A DNA stretch of 5,971 bases, from the NCBI GenBank assembly GCA_021299615.1, contig JAJTHC010000009.1, positions 1-5,971 on the forward strand, written 5' to 3'. A program made the position numbers and the translations under genes. Position 1 is the stretch's first letter, and every line of letters begins with the position of its first letter. Shown piece by piece: positions 1 through 4,066 of this stretch. Under the pieces are notes generated by a model. The model made no database searches, was not told where the DNA came from, and was given only the letters and a program-made list of their open reading frames with translations. The DNA comes from Vampirovibrionales bacterium (GTDB lineage: Bacteria > Cyanobacteriota > Vampirovibrionia > Vampirovibrionales > JAJTHC01).

Positions 1-68
1 ACCTGCTTTTGTGTCAGAAGTGTATTTGCCAAGTCTTCTAACGCAGATGATGTGAGTAGAAATAAAGT
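1..68. other. Unassigned left edge
   Basis: This short stretch lies beyond the 3' end of the EF-hand gene at 69-719. All three forward frames are open from the window edge to a stop within the first 72 bases, so it could hold the tail of a forward gene that starts outside the window. It could equally be plain 3' untranslated sequence of the EF-hand gene. No start codon, RNA gene or clear terminator hairpin is visible. Bases 42-56 resemble a short part of the dispersed repeat at 1081 and 3263, but this is too short to call a copy. Confidence 0.3.
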
Positions 69-719
69 CTAGGGGTGGTCGCCGTAGGAAGCCACTTCAA
101 TACCGTCAATAATAGAAGCCAAGTTAGCATAATTGGGTTCTGTGGTGCTGGTGCGAGCTTGAACATTCAACAACTTCAATAAGAAGAAACTGGGTTCATC
201 CAAGCTAGAATGTTCAGATTGAAAAGCTTCTAAATGCCCTTTGTTTTGAGCAAAGGCTTTACTTAAATTGGCAATTTGAAGGGAAGCATTCTTTTGTTCC
301 ACGTTATTCTGAGGAAGTTTCTTTTGTGAAGCAACGGCTTCTTCTAATTCTAAACGACTGTTTCTTAAATCCATGTTAAGGCCGTGGCGTTTAATGTGAA
401 GTAAGTCGGTTTTCTTTTGGCTCAATTTCTTTTCAGTGTTTAAATCATCTACAGCGGCTTGTTGAGCTTGTGGATCAATGGTAACGGCATTTTTAAACGT
501 CGTGAACTTTTGGAACTTGGATTCTTCCGTGGCGTCAAAAGCAAACATGTTGGAATTGGTAAATTCGTTAAAAGTCAACACGCCGTTTTTGTCAGAATCA
601 AATGGGGTTAAGCTCTTTTTGGTGTCTGCACTAATGGTGGATGAATTAAGTTTGATAGGGCTTAGGTTGGAACTATTAAAGGAAGGAACAGTGGGTTTGA
701 TGGGGGTTAAAGTAGTCAT
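69..719 (-). CDS. EF-hand domain protein, function unknown (216 aa)
   Basis: I do not recognise a named family. The clearest feature is one canonical EF-hand calcium-binding loop at residues 41-52 (DSDKNGVLTFNE). Asp41, Asp43, Asn45, Gly46, Leu48 and Glu52 occupy loop positions 1, 3, 5, 6, 8 and 12, so calcium binding is likely. The first 35 residues are rich in Pro, Ser and Thr (MTTLTPIKPT...) with no hydrophobic stretch, so there is no Sec or lipoprotein signal. Residues about 90-185 are Lys/Glu/Gln/Leu-rich and probably helical or coiled-coil. The start is the ATG at 719; only a weak purine-rich GAGCGAGA lies upstream. The stop is TAG. A second, larger EF-hand protein of similar style is encoded at 1471-2478 on the same strand. 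The two share an N-terminal MT-plus-proline region, EF-hand(s) and a helical C-terminal half with an L-x-A-F motif, so they may be distant paralogues. A calcium sensor or an effector exported by a non-Sec route are both guesses. Confidence 0.8.
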   Translation of the reverse strand: MTTLTPIKPTVPSFNSSNLSPIKLNSSTISADTKKSLTPFDSDKNGVLTFNEFTNSNMFAFDATEESKFQKFTTFKNAVTIDPQAQQAAVDDLNTEKKLSQKKTDLLHIKRHGLNMDLRNSRLELEEAVASQKKLPQNNVEQKNASLQIANLSKAFAQNKGHLEAFQSEHSSLDEPSFFLLKLLNVQARTSTTEPNYANLASIIDGIEVASYGDHP

Positions 720-1258
720 GAGAATGTCTCGCTCTTATTTTGTCTTCTGGGTTTAACACACGGGGCTTCTGAATAAGCGTTTTCAACAAGGGCGTTGATT
801 GGCTTAGAAAAGAATTAAATCAAGGAGAAAGGAGTTTTGAAGAAAGCGTCTTTCAGCGTGATTTTGAATGAAATGCGGTTTGTCTGAATGTTGGGTAATC
901 TGAAGGGAGAGTTGTGAGTCTTAAGCTTTTCTTAATCTCACATCTTAATAAAGTCTAAAGGATTAGCCTAATTGAAAAATTGCAATATTTTGTTACATTC
1001 TTTCCTGAAAGTAGAAAGCTCTGCTAGCAGTCCTAGATATAGCCGAGTTTAGAGTTTTCTGTACTTAGGCTATTCTAGGAGCCTAGACTCGCAGATGTGT
1101 GAGGTGTACACAAACGACCATAAGCACATCGAGAATCGTAGCGACAACGAAGAGACAAGTACAGGAAATTATAAAATGGCTATACAATGCTGTAGGTCGT
1201 TCTACACGTCCTTACAAAAAATATACATTCGGAAGAAACACCAGAAAAAAGCAAAAAA
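720..1258. other. Long intergenic region with palindromes and repeat copy 1
   Basis: These 539 bases contain no credible protein gene; the only longer open frame (1099-1323, +) runs antisense through the tRNA. The right half holds a copy of the dispersed repeat (1081-1184). Left of it is a cluster of short inverted sequences: TTAGcCTAA (963-971), CTTTCctGAAAG (about 1000-1011), the perfect palindrome CTGCTAGCAG (1021-1030) and CTAGGagCCTAG (1075-1086). CGAGTTTAG (1044-1052) can pair with CTAGACTCG (1083-1091) through 9 bp including one G-U, and TCCTAG (1031-1036) can pair with CTAGGA (1075-1080). The promoter of the EF-hand gene ending at 69 must lie near 720-900, but I see no convincing -35/-10 pair. 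Confidence 0.5.
1081..1184. repeat. Dispersed intergenic repeat, copy 1
   Basis: The 65-base core (1081-1145) matches 3263-3327 in direct orientation at 61 of 65 positions without gaps. After a poorly conserved 7-base stretch, weaker similarity with small gaps continues (AGAC..., GGAAATTAT, AAAAT, CTATA) to about 1184. Within the core, GATGTG pairs with CACATC and the flanking CTC with GAG, giving a hairpin with a 3-base bulge and a loop of about 25 nt. The arms are identical in both copies. The copy lies downstream of tRNA-Ser in the direction of tRNA transcription. On the minus strand a perfect TATAAT (1169-1174) lies just before the core, with only a weak -35. No terminal inverted repeats, target duplications or coding capacity are seen. 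It may be a REP/MITE-like element or a small RNA gene family; orientation and function are unknown. Confidence 0.85.
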
Positions 1259-1340
1259 CGGATGAGACAGGATTCGAACCTGCAACCCCTCACGGGGCGA
1301 CCGCTTTCGAGACGGCACCCTAACCACCCGGACCTCATCC
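1259..1340 (-). tRNA. tRNA-Ser (anticodon CGA)
   Basis: Read on the minus strand, the acceptor stem GGATGAG (1340-1334) pairs with CTCATCC and is followed by discriminator G (1259), as expected for serine tRNAs. The anticodon stem GCCGT/GCGGT encloses loop CTCGAAA, so the anticodon is CGA and reads codon UCG. The long variable arm is CCCC-GTGA-GGGG, the class II hallmark of tRNA-Ser. The T arm is GCAGG-TTCGAAT-CCTGT. The A36-A37-A38 run is the usual MiaA recognition element, so an i6A-type modification at A37 is expected rather than t6A. The 3' CCA is not encoded and must be added by the nucleotidyltransferase. T-rich sequence (TTTTTTGCTTTTTT) directly follows the 3' end and probably assists termination. 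Confidence 0.97.
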
Positions 1341-1355
1341 GTACCAATAGTCTTT

Positions 1356-1383
1356 ATTCTAACGCATCCATGTAAAATAACAA
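1356..1383 (-). promoter_or_regulatory. Promoter of tRNA-Ser
   Basis: On the minus strand TTGTTA (1383-1378) and TAGAAT (1361-1356) are separated by 16 bp, each close to the sigma70 -35 and -10 consensus. Transcription would start about 7-10 nt before the tRNA 5' processing region, leaving a short leader. It lies beyond the hairpin at 1424-1456, so the tRNA appears to be transcribed independently of the EF-hand gene upstream. Confidence 0.65.
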
Positions 1384-1423
1384 GGGCTTGCTTTGTTTTG
1401 GGGTTTGAAAAACACGCCAAGCA

Positions 1424-1456
1424 CAAAGCGACAAACCTTTAGGGCTTGTCGCTTTG
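1424..1456 (-). terminator. Hairpin after the 335-aa EF-hand gene, probable terminator
   Basis: CAAAGCGACAA (1424-1434) and TTGTCGCTTTG (1446-1456) form a perfect 11-bp stem 14 bases past the stop codon of the gene at 1471-2478. On the minus strand a T5 run (1412-1408) follows only after about 11 nt, so this is not a textbook intrinsic terminator. No T run follows on the plus strand. It also separates the EF-hand gene from the tRNA promoter. Termination is the most likely role; mRNA 3' end protection is an alternative. Confidence 0.6.
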
Positions 1457-1470
1457 CTGTTGAATGCTTC

Positions 1471-2478
1471 CTACTTTACTGTAAGGTTAGAATTCTGTAC
1501 CATTGGTGGATCCACAATAGGTGGTTTGGTGTTAGTCGTGAGTTTTTTAAGCATGGCGTTAATGTCATTTTTTGGAGGGTAAACGCCGTCCCAAAATTCG
1601 CCAATCATGTTACTTGCAGCCCTTTTAATATCATCAGGCAGAGTAGTAAAGAAAGCGCTAGAATAAGCCGACATAAGCTTTTCTAACTCAGGGGTAGCGG
1701 GCTTCTTCAAATCTGGATTTTTCTCTTTAAAAGCATTAAGGTCTTGACTTGCTCTATTAAACTCAAACGCCGCAACCTCGATCTTTGCACGAAGATTCTG
1801 CAGATCTTCACCTTTTGGTGGATTTGGAGAATTCAGTAACCCCAACAAGTCGTTAAAACTCTTTTGAGCATTCATGTACCTATTTTTCACGTCAAAGCCT
1901 TCCACGTGTGTTCGGTCAATTTTACCCTGTGCGGCTGTCGGCCTCCACTCTTTGGTGTTAGGATCTACTGGAGGTACTGGAGGTACTGGAGGCTTGGGAG
2001 TTGAAGGATTTAAGCCCATGGCTTCTAGCATTTTCGCTTCATAAACCGATTTCTTATTGCCTGTTAGCTTTGCTTCTTTTTGCTTGAAGAGCAAATCGCC
2101 ACTGTTTAAGTTGTTATCTTTGTTAAAATCAAACAAACTAATGGCCGTTTTTTTATTACTGGTGCCATTTTCCATGAATAAATCTTTACCCATCAAAACG
2201 CTCTTAGCAAGGGTGATCTCGTTTTGAATTTTTTCTCTTTTTCCATTTATTCGTTCAGCAATAGTGAGAGATGACCCTAGTGCATAAACGGGCTGTTTAT
2301 CGAGTTCTTTAATTTTTGCGTCTAAATCTGCACGATCAAATCTACCGTCTTTGTTAAAGTCTAGAATCATGGTCCCGTTTGACGCTTTGGGGTCTTTTTT
2401 GGATTCATCGATTAAATAGTTAACCGCATTATTCAAAGGCTTATAGCCTACTGGATTAGGTACTGGTATCGAAGTCAT
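1471..2478 (-). CDS. EF-hand/dockerin-like protein with Pro-rich linker, function unknown (335 aa)
   Basis: No named family is recognised. Two calcium-binding-type loops share the core DFNKD. Loop 1 is residues 40-51 (DFNKDGRFDRAD) and loop 2 is residues 117-128 (DFNKDNNLNSGD). Both have Asp/Asn at positions 1, 3, 5 and 9 and Asp at position 12, a pattern closer to dockerin repeats than to classical EF-hands. Loop 2 has Asn in place of the usual Gly at position 6. A Pro-rich linker (about 159-173) contains a repeated PPV unit and joins a helical, charged C-terminal half (about 190-312) and a Pro-containing tail. There is no signal peptide or membrane segment. The ATG at 2478 is preceded by AGAGAG about 9 nt upstream, an acceptable Shine-Dalgarno site. 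The C-terminal part has an L-x-A-F stretch (LNAFKEKNPDL) resembling LEAFQSEHSSL in the smaller EF-hand protein at 69-719. Calcium-dependent folding or protein interaction is inferred; no enzyme motif is visible. Confidence 0.85.
   Translation of the reverse strand: MTSIPVPNPVGYKPLNNAVNYLIDESKKDPKASNGTMILDFNKDGRFDRADLDAKIKELDKQPVYALGSSLTIAERINGKREKIQNEITLAKSVLMGKDLFMENGTSNKKTAISLFDFNKDNNLNSGDLLFKQKEAKLTGNKKSVYEAKMLEAMGLNPSTPKPPVPPVPPVDPNTKEWRPTAAQGKIDRTHVEGFDVKNRYMNAQKSFNDLLGLLNSPNPPKGEDLQNLRAKIEVAAFEFNRASQDLNAFKEKNPDLKKPATPELEKLMSAYSSAFFTTLPDDIKRAASNMIGEFWDGVYPPKNDINAMLKKLTTNTKPPIVDPPMVQNSNLTVK
1966..1992 (-). repeat. 9-bp tandem repeat, three copies, encoding Pro-Pro-Val
   Basis: TACTGGAGG on the plus strand is repeated three times without mismatch. 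Within the EF-hand gene it encodes three Pro-Pro-Val units of the inter-domain linker. Because the unit is 9 bp, copy-number change by slippage would keep the reading frame and only change linker length. Confidence 0.9.
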
Positions 2479-2597
2479 AAAAATGCTCTCTTTTCTCTTG
2501 ATAATTAGTCAAATCATGTTTTGTGAAATGATCTTGTGTTCTATGTCGTATTAAGTCATACCTACGTCAGATTGGTAGACTTGTATCAATAAACGTC

Positions 2598-2608
2598 GGG
2601 GGGGGGGG
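2598..2608. repeat. Homopolymeric tract of 11 G
   Basis: Eleven consecutive G residues stand out against AT-rich surroundings in the spacer between two divergently transcribed genes. The tract is about 120 bp from the EF-hand start codon and 73 bp upstream of the lipoprotein -35 box. Tracts of this length are prone to slipped-strand mispairing in many bacteria and can alter promoter spacing or activator access. The exact length could also be affected by sequencing error. Confidence 0.9.
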
Positions 2609-2680
2609 ATTGCCTTTTCTTAACATTTAATTACAATTAACGTTTTCTTTTTCGATATTTTCTAACGTTAGTCTTAAGAA

Positions 2681-2709
2681 ATGACCTGTTTTTATTTTTT
2701 GGGTATACT
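2681..2709 (+). promoter_or_regulatory. Promoter of the lipoprotein gene
   Basis: TATACT (2704-2709, five of six consensus bases) lies 17 bp after ATGACC (2681-2686, four of six consensus bases). The predicted start near 2716 gives a leader of about 45 nt with Shine-Dalgarno AAAGGA at 2745-2750, 9 nt before the ATG. The same TATACT hexamer is used upstream of the nrdB-type gene. Confidence 0.65.
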
Positions 2710-2759
2710 ATACAGATACCCCACTTTATGTTCCCCCTAATTCCAAAGGATGTTTCCTC

Positions 2760-3212
2760 ATGTTCAACAAAGCCTCGCAATCCCTCGTACTTTTATTGAT
2801 GCTTTTAAGCTTCACCTTACCAGGATGCTCTCAACAAGAAGTCAACAAGTTCCAAAATGGCGAGCCTGTTAGCAACGCTTACGCCCAAGCCTTGAACGAA
2901 AAAGCCGATACCTTAAACACCGCTTTAATCGATTTAAATGCGGAAATTGAAGACATTCTTTCGCAAGGGAGCAAAGAAAGCGACGCCTATATTCAAAGCT
3001 TGCTTAAAAAGCGTGAAGATCTTGCTAAAGAACGCACCGCCTTGCTCGATTCCTTGAATCAACGCCAAGAAGCCTTGAAGCAGTCAGGTAAGCAATTGGA
3101 TGAAAACCTTCGCCATTCGCTAGATTCGCTCACTGAATCAGGGATGATTTTGCGTAACACGATTTTGCCCAATCCGCAAAGCAAAACCAATGGCGGATTC
3201 ATTAACAAGTGA
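2760..3212 (+). CDS. Small coiled-coil lipoprotein, function unknown (150 aa)
   Basis: The N-terminus is a textbook lipoprotein signal: a Lys-containing n-region (MFNK), a hydrophobic core (about 9-19) and lipobox LPGC with the lipidated Cys at residue 23. Lgt and Lsp would process it, and Ser24 after the Cys would favour outer-membrane retention under the E. coli Lol rule if this lineage follows it. Residues about 43-125 are rich in Ala, Leu, Glu, Lys and Gln with heptad-like spacing (for example LLKKREDLAKERTALLDSL), so a helical coiled coil is likely. The C-terminus is short and polar. The ATG at 2760 is well supported by AAAGGA 9 nt upstream and by the promoter at 2681-2709. It is transcribed alone: the next gene converges on it. 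A periplasmic spacer or envelope-tethering role, as in Lpp-like proteins, is only an inference from the coiled coil; no family was recognised. Confidence 0.9.
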   Translation: MFNKASQSLVLLLMLLSFTLPGCSQQEVNKFQNGEPVSNAYAQALNEKADTLNTALIDLNAEIEDILSQGSKESDAYIQSLLKKREDLAKERTALLDSLNQRQEALKQSGKQLDENLRHSLDSLTESGMILRNTILPNPQSKTNGGFINK

Positions 3213-3262
3213 GATAGGGGCAATACCTATGACCATACTTATAGCATTTAAACGACTGAATA
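3213..3262. other. Short weak hairpin after the lipoprotein gene
   Basis: Directly after the TGA stop of the lipoprotein gene, ATAGG and CCTAT (3214-3230) can pair across a 7-nt loop. No T tract follows, so it is at best a weak terminator. The rest of this stretch up to the repeat copy shows nothing recognisable. Confidence 0.3.
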
Positions 3263-3368
3263 GCCTAAACTCGCAGATGTGTGAGGTGTACAGAGACGAC
3301 CATAAGCACATCGAGAATCATAGCGACCAAGTATAGACACTGTAGGGGAAATTATTTAAAATACTATA
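3263..3368. repeat. Dispersed intergenic repeat, copy 2
   Basis: This is the partner of the copy at 1081-1184, in the same orientation. The first 65 bases differ at four positions only; the rest is similar with small gaps and ends in CTATA. The hairpin arms GATGTG/CACATC and CTC/GAG are fully conserved, while two of the four substitutions fall in the hairpin loop. This copy ends immediately before the stop codon (3369-3371) of the minus-strand Gly-rich gene, and so forms its 3' untranslated region. It also lies past the end of the plus-strand lipoprotein gene. Both copies are on the 3' side of minus-strand transcription units, which fits a 3'-end or RNA-level role, although two copies are too few to prove it. 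Confidence 0.85.
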
Positions 3369-3839
3369 TCAGGCCCAATAGTTCGACTCATAATTACCGG
3401 GTGCTTCAGGGAGCATCCGATTTCGCCATCCTTTGGGCGGTGGAATGAACGGCATGGTTTCATGCAAACTACCCCATAAGCCGTTCAAACAACTGTCGTG
3501 ATAAGCCACATCCGCAGGCTCCTGCAAAATCGGAGGCGTCGGTGTGGGTGGCACAGGATAGACGAACCCTCCGCCGTTAAACAGGTTTGCCGTAAAGCGA
3601 TCGCCATAGCCAAACATCCCACCGTACAGACCACCCATGCCGTAGCCTAAGCCTCCGCCGTAAAGCCCACCCATGCCATAACCACCCATCATCATGGGGT
3701 TCATCATCCCACCGCCGTAGCCACTTACCGAAAGGGGATCCATAATACCCGGTCCAGCTCCGCCATAAAGCCCCGCACCATAACCGTTAAGCAGAAATGG
3801 ATTCATCGTTGAAGAAGGAAAAATAGCACCCATAGTCAT
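3369..3839 (-). CDS. Gly/Tyr/Met-rich low-complexity protein, function unknown (156 aa)
   Basis: Residues about 18-80 are dominated by Gly, Tyr, Met and Leu and include two nearly identical 12-residue units beginning GYGMGGLYGG (53-62 and 65-74), then GYGD. A Pro-rich linker (VYPVPPTPTPP, about 93-103) follows. The C-terminal region of about 52 residues is of normal composition, with a single Cys117, several Trp and an acidic/aromatic end (NYESNYWA). No signal peptide or membrane segment is seen. Composition alone suggests a flexible, self-associating or surface-binding segment, but no function is recognised. The ATG at 3839 has only a weak AGAAAGA directly upstream; the third codon is also ATG and would be better spaced, so the start may be Met3. 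The 3' end abuts repeat copy 2. The sustained composition, the unique C-terminal domain and the open frame with no competing gene argue that it is real, although low-complexity frames can be spurious. Confidence 0.7.
   Translation of the reverse strand: MTMGAIFPSSTMNPFLLNGYGAGLYGGAGPGIMDPLSVSGYGGGMMNPMMMGGYGMGGLYGGGLGYGMGGLYGGMFGYGDRFTANLFNGGGFVYPVPPTPTPPILQEPADVAYHDSCLNGLWGSLHETMPFIPPPKGWRNRMLPEAPGNYESNYWA
3603..3683 (-). repeat. 36-bp imperfect coding repeat (GYGMGGLYGG units)
   Basis: Within the Gly-rich gene a 12-residue unit occurs twice and begins a third time (residues 53-79). The nucleotide copies differ at several third-codon positions, which suggests that the amino-acid pattern is maintained rather than newly duplicated. 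Confidence 0.75.
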
Positions 3840-3992
3840 TCTTTCTATGTAATTTCAATTATTGCATACGACAGGCAATTTTATGGAATGGACTTACTTT
3901 AATAAAACAGGGTGAATCTTTTTTTGGAACCGTTTATACCTTAAAATCAAGAAAAAATGAAAAATTGTTACATCACAAGAACGTTTTTTTAC

Positions 3993-4021
3993 ATGATTTT
4001 TTTAAAATTTTCAACTATACT
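3993..4021 (+). promoter_or_regulatory. Promoter of the nrdB-type gene
   Basis: TATACT (4016-4021) is a good -10 element. The best-spaced -35 at 17 bp is ATGATT (3993-3998), which matches only three consensus bases. The A/T tracts just upstream may compensate as an UP element, or an activator may be needed. The predicted leader is about 40 nt. Confidence 0.5.
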
Positions 4022-4055
4022 AGTACCTAAGTAATATTAAATTTTGTTAGTAAAT

Positions 4056-4061
4056 AAAGGA
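4056..4061 (+). promoter_or_regulatory. Shine-Dalgarno site deciding among three ATG codons
   Basis: AAAGGA precedes three consecutive in-frame ATG codons at 4067, 4070 and 4073, with gaps of 5, 8 and 11 nt. The second is best spaced, so the protein may begin at Met2. The difference is too small to affect function. Confidence 0.6.
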
Positions 4062-4066
4062 AACGC

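Larger units (their letters stand above)
2479..2759. other. Divergent intergenic region with G tract
   Basis: The 281-base spacer separates the minus-strand EF-hand gene from the plus-strand lipoprotein gene. It holds the lipoprotein promoter at its right side and a run of 11 G at 2598-2608. For the EF-hand gene a TTGATA-like -35 lies about 10 bases beyond the tract on the minus strand, but the nearest -10-like hexamer (TAGGTA) is 19 bp away, so that promoter is not convincing. Confidence 0.5.
3840..4066. other. AT-rich divergent promoter region
   Basis: The spacer between the Gly-rich gene (-) and the nrdB-type gene (+) contains several T/A tracts at about 3918-4011, a composition often associated with DNA bending and UP elements. 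A plus-strand -10 box is present at 4016-4021. I do not see a clear minus-strand promoter for the Gly-rich gene. No pair of NrdR-box-like palindromes is apparent. Confidence 0.45.

Noticed and set aside
42..56. CGCAGATGATGTGAG resembling the repeat core CGCAGATGTGTGAG
   Set aside because: The match is only 14 bases with one inserted base, and flanking bases do not align; chance cannot be excluded.
947..957. AATAAAGTCTA shared with 61-71
   Set aside because: A single shared AT-rich 11-mer is expected by chance in a window of this size.
1099..1323. Open plus-strand frame of 74 codons through repeat copy 1 and the tRNA
   Set aside because: It runs antisense across a complete tRNA gene, has no Shine-Dalgarno site, and copy 2 of the repeat does not preserve a matching frame.
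1081..3368. CRISPR array or composite transposon formed by the two direct repeat copies
   Set aside because: There are only two copies 2.2 kb apart, no spacer periodicity, no cas genes and no transposase or integrase between them.
3966..3974. TTGTTACAT shared between the region before the nrdB-type gene and about 990-998
   Set aside because: It is too short and AT-rich to claim a regulator site; no symmetry or matching position relative to promoters.
3900..4066. NrdR boxes upstream of the nrdB-type gene
   Set aside because: No pair of 16-bp ACAC...GTGT-like palindromes could be found by eye.
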